A stretch of 64,000 nucleotides of DNA from Vibrionaceae bacterium (lineage in GTDB: Bacteria > Pseudomonadota > Gammaproteobacteria > Enterobacterales > Vibrionaceae). How positions within the stretch are numbered: the first letter of the stretch is position 1; every line of letters starts with the position of its first letter. A program made the translations under genes and the position numbers. This document shows, one piece after another, positions 54,308-64,000 of this stretch. The notes beneath the pieces were generated by a model. It was not told the DNA's origin. It worked only from the letters and a program-made list of their open reading frames with translations, and made no database searches. Where the stretch lies: contig JAAEZQ010000007.1 in NCBI GenBank assembly GCA_018222805.1, forward strand, positions 1 to 64,000. The letters run 5' to 3'.

Positions 54308-54620
54308 AGTGCTACTTCTCTTCCTGAGATGGTGTAAAGATGTTAGGAGTATCACTAATAAACGAACGTATTGATCTTTTTTCGAATATGGGCTTTGTTG
54401 ATGATGCACATCCGAAATAAGCAAACGTAGCTGTTCACGACTCCGATGCGGAATTATGCGCACTGTTAAGGGGCAGAGATTTGGTGTTAGATCAATGAAC
54501 TTGTATTCACATAAGAAAACATCCGTGAGATGTGTTCAACCTCACTAAATGCGTGTCATAAATAATATTTTTCGTGATGGTTCACCATAAATACCTTCAC
54601 TTTATCCTCTGAAAACAATA
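54308..54620. other. Intergenic region between the urease operon end and DASS gene
   Basis: About 310 bp before the hupE terminator; presumably holds the DASS promoter. No gene or clear repeat was seen. Confidence 0.5.
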
Positions 54621-54640
54621 ATGCCGACCTTCGTCGGCAT
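54621..54640 (-). terminator. Intrinsic terminator of the urease operon
   Basis: An 8-bp stem ATGCCGAC/GTCGGCAT (54621-54628, 54633-54640). On the minus strand it is followed by TATTGTTTT, 55 bp past the hupE stop. Confidence 0.75.
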
Positions 54641-54695
54641 GTTGATATTTCTGTAGTTTTAGAAGACGTGATTCCAACCGCTACGGTAAAGCCAT

Positions 54696-55226
54696 TTATT
54701 GACGAGCAAAACGTACTTTTACAGCCACAACTTGTCGAGCGATGGCATAAGTAGCGCCAATTACTAATGCGCTCGCCAGCGTCACACCCAAACCAAATTG
54801 TGTAAACGATCCCTGAGCCTCAATACCTTGAACCAGTCCATGAGATAAACTAAACAGTAATATTGCGGCGGCAGCGACCACACTCTTTACACCACCATGC
54901 TTTAAAACAATCAAGGCGAGTGGTAAGCCGATTAATGAGCTAGCCACTAATGCCTCCACTGAGCTTGCAGCCGTCCACTCCAAGCCAATCACATACCCAC
55001 CAATGATGGCGGTCATTATTACTGCTGAAATTTGACTCGCGCGACGCAAAGCAAACGTAGACAGGAATAAGCCAATGAGCGCTAGAGCGGACAGATGATC
55101 CCACCCAGTCAATGGGTGTAAAAAACCTTGAGAAAAACTGGCCTGCATGGTGTGACCCGTATGGGCAAAACTACTTGCACTTACTAACGCCAAACTTGCA
55201 GAAAATCCTTTTATTAATCCTTTCAT
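54696..55226 (-). CDS. hupE: HupE/UreJ-family nickel permease
   Basis: 176-residue membrane protein with an N-terminal signal (MKGLIKGFSASLALVSASSFA), the family signature HPLTGWDHL and a later His in LFSLSHGLVQG. About six helices. HupE/UreJ proteins import Ni2+ (some Co2+), and the position at the end of the urease operon supports nickel supply. Also called ureJ. 11 bp after ureG. Confidence 0.88.
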   Translation of the reverse strand: MKGLIKGFSASLALVSASSFAHTGHTMQASFSQGFLHPLTGWDHLSALALIGLFLSTFALRRASQISAVIMTAIIGGYVIGLEWTAASSVEALVASSLIGLPLALIVLKHGGVKSVVAAAAILLFSLSHGLVQGIEAQGSFTQFGLGVTLASALVIGATYAIARQVVAVKVRFARQ

Positions 55227-55237
55227 GTCGCTGTTCC

Positions 55238-55882
55238 TTATGCTTCAGTTACTTCAACTTTTACGTCACGCTTTTCCAACATGCCGCGTTCAACAATAAA
55301 ATCGATCACTTCCTGTAAGCCATCACCACGAATCAGGTTGGTAAACACAAATGGCTTTTCCCCACGCATCTTTTTCGCATCACGATCCATCACTTCCAGA
55401 GACGCATTTACCATCGGTGCAAGGTCAGTTTTATTGATGATGAGCAGATCGGATTTAGTAATGCCAGGGCCTCCTTTGCGTGGAATTTTGTCTCCAGCGC
55501 AAACATCAATGACGTACAACGTAAGATCAGACAACTCCGGACTAAACGTTGCACTTAAATTATCTCCACCACTTTCAACCAGTACAAACTCCAGCCCTGG
55601 ATGACGCTCTTGCAGTTCATCAATAGCGGCTAAGTTCATAGAAGCATCTTCTCGAATTGCGGTGTGCGGACACCCCCCGGTTTCCACACCCAAAATTCGG
55701 TCAGATTCCAATGCTTCATTACGCAGCAGAAATTCCGCATCTTCTTTGGTGTAAATGTCGTTGGTTACGACCGCCAAATCATAGTGTTGGCGCATTGCTA
55801 AACATAATTGACGCAGTAACGCTGTTTTTCCTGAGCCAACCGGGCCGCCCACACCAACTCGTAAACATTGTGTACTCATCAT
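55238..55882 (-). CDS. ureG: Urease accessory GTPase UreG
   Basis: 214-residue SIMIBI GTPase delivering nickel to apo-urease with GTP hydrolysis. P-loop GPVGSGKT, metal-binding CPH ([11 protein letters not shown]), VESGGDNL and guanine motif NKTD are all present. Its ATG overlaps the ureF stop by one base (TAATG), so they are translationally coupled. Confidence 0.96.
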   Translation of the reverse strand: MMSTQCLRVGVGGPVGSGKTALLRQLCLAMRQHYDLAVVTNDIYTKEDAEFLLRNEALESDRILGVETGGCPHTAIREDASMNLAAIDELQERHPGLEFVLVESGGDNLSATFSPELSDLTLYVIDVCAGDKIPRKGGPGITKSDLLIINKTDLAPMVNASLEVMDRDAKKMRGEKPFVFTNLIRGDGLQEVIDFIVERGMLEKRDVKVEVTEA

Positions 55883-56544
55883 TAACTCCTAAATAATCTT
55901 GAATATTGGGTTTCATGCCATACACAGGCCATAGCAAAGTTAGGTAAAGTCAGCCCGATAGCTTCATCTTCCACCTCAAACCCAGTAGTAATTGCTTGTT
56001 CAATTTTTGGCATCAAAGCGATAAGAACGCGTTGTGCCGACGTCTGACCCAACGGTACGGTTTTGCATGCCACCGTGATTTGATTTTCCAGCCATGACCA
56101 AAGCCACCCTGTCGCGGCTTGCTCTAATGAGACACCAAAGTGTTGGCATGCTTTGGCAAACAATGGCAGATATGTCATCCTTTTTGCGTGAGGCGGTAAT
56201 TCCACTTCTAAGCTCACTAATAAGCGATAAAAGGTTTGACCGAGCTTTTGCTCTTCCATCACCAACTCAGCGGTTTCCCTATTGGCCAATAACACAGCTT
56301 GCCAATGCTCCAGACCAGCCATGTCGTTTTTTTGCCACGCTTGATAACAACGTACCAAAAGTGGCACTTCCAAATTAGCTTGAGCATGATTGAGGATGGG
56401 CTCAAGCCAGATTTGCAACGTTGCTTCGTCGCTCACCCATTCTAGGTCCACTGCCGTTTCTAACCCTTGGCTATATGCGAACGCACCAATAGGCAAGCTT
56501 GGGCTACTAAGGTGCAATAGAGATAGTAATGACTGTACGTGCAT
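55882..56544 (-). CDS. ureF: Urease accessory protein UreF
   Basis: 220-residue helical protein acting with UreD/UreH as the scaffold that positions UreG on apo-urease. [20 protein letters not shown] is the diagnostic N-terminus. One-base overlaps with both ureE and ureG. Confidence 0.95.
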   Translation of the reverse strand: MHVQSLLSLLHLSSPSLPIGAFAYSQGLETAVDLEWVSDEATLQIWLEPILNHAQANLEVPLLVRCYQAWQKNDMAGLEHWQAVLLANRETAELVMEEQKLGQTFYRLLVSLEVELPPHAKRMTYLPLFAKACQHFGVSLEQAATGWLWSWLENQITVACKTVPLGQTSAQRVLIALMPKIEQAITTGFEVEDEAIGLTLPNFAMACVWHETQYSRLFRS

Positions 56545-57005
56545 TAATGACTGTGCTCCCCGTGGCCGTGATTGTGACCACTTCCGTGATACGCTCCGGA
56601 TTCTGGATTAAACATCGCTTTATGATGTCGGCATTCCAGTCCAAAAAGCTCTACCATCTCTTCTAGGACGTGATCAGGTTGAAAACGCAGCCAAAGCTCG
56701 CCAATTGCCATTGGTACATGACGGTTTCCCATGTGGTAACACGCTTTGGCAAAAGTTAACCAATCTTTTGCGGTAGCCGTAACGATATCTTCCTCTTGCG
56801 CTTCGACCATAAACACCTTTCCGCATTCGGTAAACAGACAGTCACCATCTTGTAAAACATCACCACGCGGTAGAAAAACCCCTACATCCATGCCTGTTTT
56901 ACTTGATGCTCGAAAGCGCCCCCGTTGACGCACTTCATAAGCCAGCAAAATGGAGTCATCAATTTCGCCATGATGATGATCAGAGCGACTAATTACTCGG
57001 TACAT
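56544..57005 (-). CDS. ureE: Urease nickel chaperone UreE
   Basis: 153 residues: N-terminal peptide-binding domain, then a metallochaperone domain (MGNRHVPMAIGE) and a C-terminal His-rich tail (HGSGHNHGHGEHSH) that binds nickel for transfer to UreG. Ends one base into ureF. Confidence 0.95.
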   Translation of the reverse strand: MYRVISRSDHHHGEIDDSILLAYEVRQRGRFRASSKTGMDVGVFLPRGDVLQDGDCLFTECGKVFMVEAQEEDIVTATAKDWLTFAKACYHMGNRHVPMAIGELWLRFQPDHVLEEMVELFGLECRHHKAMFNPESGAYHGSGHNHGHGEHSH

Positions 57006-57032
57006 AATAAAGTTCCTTCTTAAACTGAGCGA

Positions 57033-58739
57033 TTAGAACAAGGTGTAACGTTGCGCCAACGGTAGCTCGGTGGCTGGATCACACGTTAATAGTTCGCCGT
57101 CGGCGCGAACTTCGTAAGTTTGAGGGTCTACCGTCACTGTCGGCATGTAGTCATTAAGAATCATGTCATTCTTAGTCACACTCCGGCAGTTTTTGCACGC
57201 CACCAATTGGCGCTGCAAACTTAACTTCTCTTTGAGGCCATTTTCACTCGCGACTTTACTAGTAAAGGTGACAGACGTTGCAGAAGCTGCACTACCAAAG
57301 CCACCAAACATGCGGCGGTAATGCACAGGCTGAGGCGTCGGAATTGATGCGTTCGCGTCTCCCATTGGCGCTGCTGCGATAAAGCCACCTTTAATAATTA
57401 ACGCTGGCTTAATTCCAAAGAACGCCGGTTTCCAGAGAACAATATCAGCAAGTTTACCGACTTCCAGTGAACCCACTGTGTGGTCAACGCCATGCGCTAT
57501 CGCTGGGTTTATGGTGTATTTTGCGATGTAACGTTTAGCGCGAAAGTTATCCGCTTGGATCTCTTTGTCTTGTTCCAAGTAACCACGTTGAACTTTCATC
57601 TTGTGCGCAGTTTGCCAGGTCCGGGTAATGACTTCGCCCACTCGCCCCATCGCTTGAGAATCTGACGCAATCATAGAGAACGCACCCAGATCGTGGAGAA
57701 TGTCTTCCGCGGCAATGGTTTCTTTACGAATACGAGAATCAGCAAAAGCAACATCTTCCGGAATATTCGGATCAAGGTGATGGCACACCATCAACATATC
57801 CAGATGTTCATCAACGGTATTCACCGTGTAAGGACGAGTTGGGTTGGTTGATGATGGCAGTACATTTGGCTGGCCACACGCAACGATGATGTCCGGAGCA
57901 TGGCCACCACCAGCGCCCTCGGTATGGTAGGTGTGTATCGTACGTCCTTTAAAGGCTGCCAGCGTGTCTTCGACAAAACCAGATTCGTTGAGAGTATCGG
58001 TATGAATTGCAACCTGTACGTCGTACTTTTCTGCCACAGATAAACAGTTGTCGATTGATGCTGGTGTTGTACCCCAGTCTTCATGCAGTTTTAACCCACA
58101 AGCGCCAGCCTCGATTTGCTCAGCTAACGGCTCCGGCAAGCTTGCGTTACCTTTGCCTAAAAAGCCAAAGTTCATCGGCATTTGATCTGTACTGCGCAGC
58201 ATTTGCGCCATGTTCCAGGCACCGGGCGTACAAGTAGTTGCGTTCGTACCCGTCGCGGGTCCTGTCCCGCCACCAATCATGGTCGTAGTACCCGCCATTA
58301 AGGCTTCTTCGATTTGTTGCGGACAGATAAAGTGAATGTGTGCGTCGATAGCGCCTGCCGTGACGATGTGACCTTCGCCAGCAATCACTTCGGTACTGGC
58401 GCCAATGTTAATGGTGACATCAGGTTGAATGTCTTTGTTACCAGCCTTCCCGATGGCCATTATGTTGCCATCTTTAATTCCAATATCCGCTTTAACTATG
58501 CCCCAATGATCAAGAATTAGCGCATTTGTGATCACGCAGTCCATCACTTCATCACGGCATAACTGGCCTTGACCCATGCCATCACGAATCACTTTACCAC
58601 CACCAAATTTCACTTCATCACCGTACACGGTGTAATCCTGTTCAACTCGAATAAATAGCTCAGTGTCGGCGAGGCGTACTTTGTCGCCTACTGTCGGGCC
58701 GTACATATCCGCGTAGGCGCGACGAGAAATTTCTGCCAT
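57033..58739 (-). CDS. ureC: Urease alpha subunit
   Basis: Catalytic subunit hydrolysing urea to ammonia and carbamate. Start at ATG 58739 (GGGAG upstream) gives 568 residues, and numbering then equals Klebsiella UreC. Nickel ligands His134, His136, carbamylated Lys217, His246, His272 and Asp360 are all present, with catalytic His219 and His320 and flap Cys319. The longer GTG/ATG start seven codons upstream is less likely. No missing residue: an active enzyme is expected. Confidence 0.97.
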   Translation of the reverse strand: MAEISRRAYADMYGPTVGDKVRLADTELFIRVEQDYTVYGDEVKFGGGKVIRDGMGQGQLCRDEVMDCVITNALILDHWGIVKADIGIKDGNIMAIGKAGNKDIQPDVTINIGASTEVIAGEGHIVTAGAIDAHIHFICPQQIEEALMAGTTTMIGGGTGPATGTNATTCTPGAWNMAQMLRSTDQMPMNFGFLGKGNASLPEPLAEQIEAGACGLKLHEDWGTTPASIDNCLSVAEKYDVQVAIHTDTLNESGFVEDTLAAFKGRTIHTYHTEGAGGGHAPDIIVACGQPNVLPSSTNPTRPYTVNTVDEHLDMLMVCHHLDPNIPEDVAFADSRIRKETIAAEDILHDLGAFSMIASDSQAMGRVGEVITRTWQTAHKMKVQRGYLEQDKEIQADNFRAKRYIAKYTINPAIAHGVDHTVGSLEVGKLADIVLWKPAFFGIKPALIIKGGFIAAAPMGDANASIPTPQPVHYRRMFGGFGSAASATSVTFTSKVASENGLKEKLSLQRQLVACKNCRSVTKNDMILNDYMPTVTVDPQTYEVRADGELLTCDPATELPLAQRYTLF

Positions 58740-58798
58740 TTTTCTGTTCTCCCTAACCATTAATCCTTAGCATCTAACTAAAGTTGGCTAAACCTGTA

Positions 58799-59104
58799 TT
58801 AAATCTTGCCCATCACTGCACCGCGAAAGCCAAATATGGTTTTTGAACCATCAATCTCAACCAATTCAATGTTTCGAGTCTGGCCAGGCTCGAAACGCAC
58901 AGCGGTACCTGCGGCGATGTTTAATCTCATACCTTTGGATTTTTCTCGGTCGAAATCCAATGCCGGATTGGTTTCATAAAAGTGATAATGACTGCCAACT
59001 TGGATAGGACGATCGCCGTGATTGATCACTGCCAGTTGCTCAGTACGACGCCCTTTATTTAGATCGATTGGAGCGTCACTTAAGATGTATTCGCCAGGCT
59101 TCAT
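58799..59104 (-). CDS. ureB: Urease beta subunit
   Basis: 101-residue small structural subunit. Start at ATG 59104 ([10 protein letters not shown]), with AGGAG 7 nt upstream, gives the usual length; the longer frame overlaps ureA. Contains [17 protein letters not shown], the diagnostic block. Confidence 0.96.
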   Translation of the reverse strand: MKPGEYILSDAPIDLNKGRRTEQLAVINHGDRPIQVGSHYHFYETNPALDFDREKSKGMRLNIAAGTAVRFEPGQTRNIELVEIDGSKTIFGFRGAVMGKI

Positions 59105-59114
59105 AGTTACGCTC

Positions 59115-59417
59115 CTATTGAATCGGGTTGTGAACAGTGACGAGCTTTGTGCCATCAGGGAATGTAGCTTCCACCTGCACTTCCTCTAAAAGTTCCGGAA
59201 TGCCATCCATCACATCATCTTTAGTCAATAGAGTACGGCCGGCACTCATGAGTTGGGCAACCGTTTTACCGTCGCGCGCTCCTTCCATAATTGCCGCTGA
59301 AATAAAGGCAGACGCCTCTGGGTAATTCAGTTTTACACCGCGAGCGAGTCGACGTTCCGCCACTAACGCTGCGGTAAATAGCAATAACTTGTCCTTGTCT
59401 CTTGGAGATAATTCCAT
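59115..59417 (-). CDS. ureA: Urease gamma subunit
   Basis: 100-residue subunit ([23 protein letters not shown]) ending in HNPIQ, exactly the family size. 10 bp before ureB. Separate alpha, beta and gamma genes are the usual bacterial arrangement. Confidence 0.97.
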   Translation of the reverse strand: MELSPRDKDKLLLFTAALVAERRLARGVKLNYPEASAFISAAIMEGARDGKTVAQLMSAGRTLLTKDDVMDGIPELLEEVQVEATFPDGTKLVTVHNPIQ

Positions 59418-59480
59418 CTATGAATTCCTCTAACCTTTACGTTATTTTTCACACCGCTTTACTTCGCGGACTTCGGTTTT

Positions 59481-60338
59481 TTACGTATTCCAAATTCTCG
59501 GTGCACATGCCGGACGCTGCAGAAGTTCCGGCCGAACCTGTTGCCAACATGCTCGAAGTTGCTTTTGTGCTTGTTCACTACAATCACCAAGGTAACGGAC
59601 TAACAAAACATTGAGGCGGTACGTAATACTCAGAGTACCTTGTCTATCTGCAGAAAATTGTTCACGAAGCTTATCAACCATTGCCTGCCCATCACTCAAG
59701 CCTACGACGGTTAAAGTGCCTGACACCAAATTACTGTTAAAGCCACTTATCGCCGTCAACAGAGGATCATCTGCGGCCAAGTATTGACGCTCAAGCAACA
59801 GTGGCGTGCCGTCCTGATAGATAGATAAGCGCTGCTCGACACTTCCTTGAGTAAAAGGATAATGACTTTTAGGGCGGCCTAAACAGAACACATCCATACC
59901 GACAAACTTAGCGTCACCGTAGAGATTAACCTTAGTCGTCAATTTGCCGTGCGCACCGTTGAAAACGATGGTTTCCATAGGTAACCACTCGCATGCTGCA
60001 TTGTCGACTTCGATATCAACATGCTGCTTTTGCTCAATATTTTTGCTATCAGCTTTATAAATTTTACCCGCAGATGGTGTCGTGATTAGTGCATGACTGT
60101 CGCTCTGACAATGAATCTGAATACTTAAATCGTCACCCGATACCAACCCACCCGGTGGGTGCAGTAGATAAACGTGGCAGACATCCAATTCGGGGTAAAA
60201 TGGTCGCTGTACGCGCAGTGGGCCTTGAAACTCCATGCGCTTCATCTGCGTTTTTTCACTGGACTTGTTAAAGCCAAGCGACAGATAAGCTGGCCAGTGG
60301 CGCTGCGTTTGAGTCGACATGTTAAATACACTGTTCAT
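59481..60338 (-). CDS. ureD: Urease accessory protein UreD (UreH)
   Basis: 285-residue beta-rich scaffold that binds apo-urease and recruits UreF/UreG for nickel loading. Visible block MEFQGPLRVQRPFYPE...YLLHPPGGLVSGDDL. First ure gene after the transporter; the ATG at 60338 is 4 bp after urtE; an ATG six codons in (60320) is possible. Confidence 0.94.
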   Translation of the reverse strand: MNSVFNMSTQTQRHWPAYLSLGFNKSSEKTQMKRMEFQGPLRVQRPFYPELDVCHVYLLHPPGGLVSGDDLSIQIHCQSDSHALITTPSAGKIYKADSKNIEQKQHVDIEVDNAACEWLPMETIVFNGAHGKLTTKVNLYGDAKFVGMDVFCLGRPKSHYPFTQGSVEQRLSIYQDGTPLLLERQYLAADDPLLTAISGFNSNLVSGTLTVVGLSDGQAMVDKLREQFSADRQGTLSITYRLNVLLVRYLGDCSEQAQKQLRACWQQVRPELLQRPACAPRIWNT

Positions 60339-60342
60339 CCGC

Positions 60343-61038
60343 TTACACCGTCAGATATTTCTTAACCAATGCATCATTGAGTTCTTCCATCTCTCCCATC
60401 GCCACCTGGCGGCCACGATCAATAATGCAGAAGTTGTCTGCGACTTTACGTGCAAAAGGCAGTTTCTGTTCGACAAGTAACACGGTCAGACCAATCTCTT
60501 TATTTAGTCGACGGATGATGTCACCAATTTCAGCCACGACATTCGGCTGAATGCCTTCGGTAGGTTCATCCAAAATAAGAAGCTTGGGATCAATCACCAA
60601 CGCACGACCGATAGCAAGTTGCTGCTGTTGACCGCCTGATAGGTCACCGCCACGACGATGAAGCATCTCTTTCAACACAGGAAACAGCTCATAGATGAAT
60701 TCCGGTACTTGTCTGGCGCCATCTTTGCGCATCGGTAGGCCTATACGGAGATTCTCTTCTACCGTCATCAACGGGAAGATCTGACGCCCCTGAGGCACAT
60801 AACCTATTCCGATTGGCGCACGTTTCTCGGCGGCCACTTTGGTGATGTTTTGCCCCAAAAAGCTAATCTCTCCGCTCTTGGTTGGAAACAGACCCATAAT
60901 GCATTGTAATAAAGTGGTTTTCCCCACCCCATTACGACCCATCAGAACGGTACATTTACCCTCAGGTATACGCATATCGAGATCCCACAGAGTGTGGCTC
61001 TGTCCATAGAACTGGTTTAATCCTTTAATTTCAATCAT
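60343..61038 (-). CDS. urtE: Urea ABC transporter ATP-binding protein UrtE
   Basis: 231-residue ATPase of the branched-chain/urea type. Walker A GRNGVGKTT, Q loop GYVPQGR, signature LSGGQQQQ, Walker B LLILDEP with the Glu, and EGIQP, which is typical of UrtE. Overlaps urtD by 4 bp (ATGA). Linkage to urease genes makes urea the substrate rather than amino acids. Confidence 0.94.
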   Translation of the reverse strand: MIEIKGLNQFYGQSHTLWDLDMRIPEGKCTVLMGRNGVGKTTLLQCIMGLFPTKSGEISFLGQNITKVAAEKRAPIGIGYVPQGRQIFPLMTVEENLRIGLPMRKDGARQVPEFIYELFPVLKEMLHRRGGDLSGGQQQQLAIGRALVIDPKLLILDEPTEGIQPNVVAEIGDIIRRLNKEIGLTVLLVEQKLPFARKVADNFCIIDRGRQVAMGEMEELNDALVKKYLTV

Positions 61039-61871
61039 GCTTCTTCTCCAAGGTAGACTTCCACGACTTTACTGTTGCTCTGTACTTGATCCATCGTGCC
61101 TTCGGCCAATACGCTGCCTTGGTGCAACACTGTTACGTCACGCGCTATCGAACGAACAAAGTCCATATCGTGCTCAACTAACACAATCGTGCGCTCGCCC
61201 GCCAATGACGTCAGCAACTCGCCAGTTCGGTCCATCTCTTGGTGCGTCATACCTGCCACAGGTTCATCAACCAGTAGCAGTTTCGGGTTTTGCATCAGCA
61301 GCATGCCTATTTCCAGCCACTGTTTTTGGCCATGTGATAATGCACCAGCCAATAGCGCCCGCTCTTCATACAGACCAATTTGTTTGAGTACGTGATCAAT
61401 ATGATCGACCTGACTTGGTGTCAGCGAAGAAAACAGAGTTGAAAACACCGTTTTTTCCCCTGCCATCGCCAGCTCTAAGTTGTGAAAGACCGACTGTGAT
61501 TCAAAAACCGTAGGCTTTTGAAACTTACGCCCAATCCCAGCTTGAGCGATCTCTGGCTCACTCATTTGCAGCAGGTTAATGTTTTGACCAAACCACGCGG
61601 TACCAGTATCAGGTCGGGTTTTACCAGTGATGATGTCCATCATGGTGGTTTTCCCAGCACCGTTAGGGCCAATGATGCAACGTAGCTCACCCTCTTTGAT
61701 GTAAAGGTTTAAGTCGTTGATTGCTTTAAAACCATCAAACGACACGCTGATTCCTTCTAGATACAACAAGCAACCGTGGCCGACCTTAAGCATCGGATTG
61801 ACTTGCGGCTTCAAAAACTCATAAACGTGTTCACGATCAGTCAGTTCTTTAGCTAGGCTTAAAATACTCAT
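61035..61871 (-). CDS. urtD: Urea ABC transporter ATP-binding protein UrtD
   Basis: 278-residue LivG-like ATPase with Walker A GPNGAGKTT, signature LSHGQKQ (typical of UrtD, rather than LSGGQ) and Walker B LLLVDEP. It carries ~35 extra N-terminal residues. Overlaps urtC and urtE by 4 bp each. Confidence 0.94.
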   Translation of the reverse strand: MSILSLAKELTDREHVYEFLKPQVNPMLKVGHGCLLYLEGISVSFDGFKAINDLNLYIKEGELRCIIGPNGAGKTTMMDIITGKTRPDTGTAWFGQNINLLQMSEPEIAQAGIGRKFQKPTVFESQSVFHNLELAMAGEKTVFSTLFSSLTPSQVDHIDHVLKQIGLYEERALLAGALSHGQKQWLEIGMLLMQNPKLLLVDEPVAGMTHQEMDRTGELLTSLAGERTIVLVEHDMDFVRSIARDVTVLHQGSVLAEGTMDQVQSNSKVVEVYLGEEA

Positions 61872-62953
61872 GAATGCACCTCTTTACGTTTTATTAAGCC
61901 TGTCACACCCTGAGGTAGGAATAGCGTCACCAATACAAACATGGCCCCCAAGCTAAACAGCCAAACTTCTGGAAGCGCTGCGGTTAAATAAGTTTTTGCG
62001 TAATTGACTGCAAGCGCACCAACCACTGCACCGTACAATGTTGCACGCCCGCCTAGTGCTACCCAAACCACTAATTCAATAGAATTAAGAGGAGAAAATT
62101 CTGATGGGTTGATGATCCCCACTTGAGGGACATACAACGCGCCGGCAATGCCAGCGAGTACCGCGGAGAAAGTGAAAATAGCTAGTTTTACGTACTCAAC
62201 TTTGTAGCCGGTAAAGCGTGTACGTGCTTCAGCGTCGCGTACTGCCATTGCTACTCGGCCCAATCGGCTGACAACAATGAATCGACACGCCAGATACCCG
62301 AACCCCAGAGCGATGCCTGATAGGGCAAACAACGTTAAGCGTGTGGAGTCTGCTTGCAGATCGAAACCTAAAATATCTTTAAAGTCGGTTAAGCCATTGT
62401 TGCCACCAAATCCCATCTCGTTACGGAAGAAAGCCAACAGCAAGGCGAACGTCAGTGCCTGAGTGATAATGGAAAGATAAACACCCGTAACTCGAGAACG
62501 AAAGGCGAACCAACCAAACACAAATGCGAGCAGCCCTGGTGCTAATACCACCATCAACATTGCAAACCAGAACTGATCAAAACCATGCCAGAACCAAGGA
62601 AGTTCTTGCCAGTTAAGGAACACCATGAAATCTGGTAATTCTGGGTTGCCATACACGCCACGGTCACCAATCTGACGCATCAAATACATGCCCATCGCGT
62701 AGCCACCCAGTGCGAAAAACGCCGCGTGGCCTAAGCTCAGAATACCTAAGTAACCCCAAACTAAATCCACTGCTACTGCAAGCAGGGCATAGGTAAGATA
62801 CTTACCAATTAAAGTCACAGTGTAAGTAGAAATGTGTAGCGCAGATCCTTGTGCAAAGAACAGGTTCAATGCTGGAATCAGGCAAAGTGCTGCACCTAGT
62901 ACAATCAAGAACAGCATTGTAGAACGATCGAACAATTTTGATTGAAGAACCAT
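61868..62953 (-). CDS. urtC: Urea ABC transporter permease UrtC
   Basis: 361 residues from ATG 62953, which has GGAGG 8 nt upstream and lies 3 bp after urtB. A longer open frame runs back through urtB out of frame and is not coding. LivM-like membrane protein (about 9-10 helices) with GYLGILSLGHAAFFALGGYA and the EAA-like loop VRDAEARTRFTGY. Confidence 0.93.
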   Translation of the reverse strand: MVLQSKLFDRSTMLFLIVLGAALCLIPALNLFFAQGSALHISTYTVTLIGKYLTYALLAVAVDLVWGYLGILSLGHAAFFALGGYAMGMYLMRQIGDRGVYGNPELPDFMVFLNWQELPWFWHGFDQFWFAMLMVVLAPGLLAFVFGWFAFRSRVTGVYLSIITQALTFALLLAFFRNEMGFGGNNGLTDFKDILGFDLQADSTRLTLFALSGIALGFGYLACRFIVVSRLGRVAMAVRDAEARTRFTGYKVEYVKLAIFTFSAVLAGIAGALYVPQVGIINPSEFSPLNSIELVVWVALGGRATLYGAVVGALAVNYAKTYLTAALPEVWLFSLGAMFVLVTLFLPQGVTGLIKRKEVHS

Positions 62954-62955
62954 GA

Positions 62956-64000
62956 TTAACCCTCCGCCGAGCGACCCTTCTGAGGGAACAAGCCTCGGGG
63001 TTTCTTCTGAATAAAGAGAATGATAAATACCAGTACCAGGATTTTCGCAAGAACGGCCCCAGCCCATGGTTCCATGACTTTGTTGGCAATACCCAGCGAC
63101 ATACCAGCGACCAGTGTTCCCCATAAGTTGCCGACACCACCAAACACCACCACCATAAATGAGTCGATAATGTACGCCTGACCTAAGTTTGGTCCCACGT
63201 TGGTAAGCTGGCTGAGCGCAACTCCGGCAATACCTGCAATGCCAGAGCCCAATCCGAAGGTCATCGCGTCGACCCATTCCGATTTGACGCCCATTGCTCG
63301 AGCCATGCTACGGTTTTGTGAAACAGCACGTACCTCAATCCCCAAACGGGTGTAACGTAGTACCGCGAACAACAGTGCAAACACGATCAGACAGAATATG
63401 ATGATGTAGAAACGGTTCAGTGTCAGGCTCAGCAGCGGGTTAACTTCAATCACGCCTTGCATCCAATCCGGCGTCGATACCGAGCGGTTAAGCGGAGAGA
63501 AAATCGTACGAACGGTTTGTTGGAGAATTAAACTGATACCAAATGTTGCTAGTAAGGTTTCTAACGGGCGTCCGTACAAGAAGCGAATTACGCCTCTTTC
63601 AATTAGAATGCCCACAGCAGCAGACACCAAAAACGCCACAGGTATCGAAACCACTATCGACCAGCCAATATGGTTTGGCATTAACGTTTGGATAACGTAA
63701 GTGGTGTAAGCGCCAAGCATAATTAGTTCGCCGTGAGCCATGTTAATTACGCCCATTACTCCAAACGTAATTGCCAGGCCGATCGCGGCTAATACCAGCA
63801 CAGAGCCAAGACTCAAACCAAAAAATAATGTTTCACCAAAATGCGCCAGACTCTCTCGCTGCTCAATCAAGCCGAGCGCTTTGTTCGTCGCACTGGTCAG
63901 TTCCTTATTTGGTTCTGTCGCTAAAAATTGAGTAAGAGCGTTACGGGCGGTTGGTTGATAGCTATCACCTAACGTCGCTATTGCTTGTTCTTGCACCGCT
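62956..64000 (-). CDS. urtB: Urea ABC transporter permease UrtB (5' end outside window)
   Basis: C-terminal part of a LivH-like permease. The frame is open through the window edge, and full-length UrtB is about 520-540 residues with an N-terminal extracytoplasmic domain, so roughly 180 residues are missing. Visible: INMAHGELIMLGAY, GRPLETLLATFGISLILQQ and the EAA loop VSQNRSMARAMGV. The substrate-binding protein UrtA should lie just outside. Confidence 0.93.
   Translation of the reverse strand, partial: AVQEQAIATLGDSYQPTARNALTQFLATEPNKELTSATNKALGLIEQRESLAHFGETLFFGLSLGSVLVLAAIGLAITFGVMGVINMAHGELIMLGAYTTYVIQTLMPNHIGWSIVVSIPVAFLVSAAVGILIERGVIRFLYGRPLETLLATFGISLILQQTVRTIFSPLNRSVSTPDWMQGVIEVNPLLSLTLNRFYIIIFCLIVFALLFAVLRYTRLGIEVRAVSQNRSMARAMGVKSEWVDAMTFGLGSGIAGIAGVALSQLTNVGPNLGQAYIIDSFMVVVFGGVGNLWGTLVAGMSLGIANKVMEPWAGAVLAKILVLVFIILFIQKKPRGLFPQKGRSAEG

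Noticed and set aside
54308..54463. 52-residue N-terminal extension of the DASS transporter
   Set aside because: Polar, His/Arg-rich sequence not seen in the family; the first membrane helix begins right after ATG 54307.
62954..63277. 108-residue N-terminal extension of UrtC
   Set aside because: It is the out-of-frame shadow of urtB, rich in Trp, Cys and Arg; the ATG at 62953 has a strong ribosome-binding site.

Overview
The window is a bacterial chromosome segment of moderate G+C that reads as Vibrio. The NorM-type MATE pump has the 456-residue length and sequence character of Vibrio NorM. The ribE/norM and hrpA/azoR neighbourhoods, the small DUF3802 and DUF3080 proteins and the ATP-dependent Lig E ligase are typical of Vibrionaceae. 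The species cannot be fixed from the sequence alone. No rRNA, tRNA, CRISPR array, prophage or full insertion sequence was seen.

Layout, left to right. 0-5 kb: nagK, a DTW-domain tRNA modifier, a sterol-desaturase-like di-iron enzyme, a small membrane protein, a 0.4-kb segment bounded by 14-bp direct repeats (candidate small mobile element), an NlpC/P60 lipoprotein and DUF3802. 5-8 kb: a coupled signalling pair (receiver with a CheC/CheX-like C-terminus, and a PAS-GGDEF diguanylate cyclase), then a fructosamine-kinase-like gene and a CPXCG protein. 8.7-16.5 kb: riboflavin synthase, NorM, DUF3080 lipoprotein, secreted DNA ligase, a P-loop kinase, a BCCT osmolyte transporter, and a small outer-membrane barrel gene beside a deleted paralogue. 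16.6-25.8 kb: hrpA, azoR, hypotheticals, a PhoD-like metallophosphatase, a TerB-like protein and a DEDDh exonuclease. 26.2-31.8 kb: an uncharacterised DUF2760 / Hsp70 / Hsp70-DUF3731 chaperone-like module.

32.9-40.4 kb is a self-contained L-carnitine catabolic locus. A CaiT/YeaV-like BCCT importer is divergent from a Rieske oxygenase (CntA-like), aldehyde dehydrogenase, flavin/2Fe-2S reductase (CntB-like), D-malate dehydrogenase and an unusual HTH-PAS regulator. Together these would convert carnitine to trimethylamine plus pyruvate. Two matching operator-like elements overlap the predicted divergent promoters.

40.6-54.3 kb: the MdlAB exporter, a basic hypothetical, a 72-residue protein behind a consensus LexA box, a catalytically degenerate HD-GYP protein, TyrP with a TyrR-like box, a 2OG-Fe(II) oxygenase, a LysR regulator, a decayed antitoxin-like gene, and a DASS transporter/histidine kinase/response regulator operon. 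54.7-64 kb: a tightly packed minus-strand operon for urea uptake and hydrolysis, urtBCDE-ureDABCEFG-hupE, with urtB cut by the window edge. UrtBCDE imports urea, UreABC hydrolyses it, and UreDEFG with HupE load and supply nickel.
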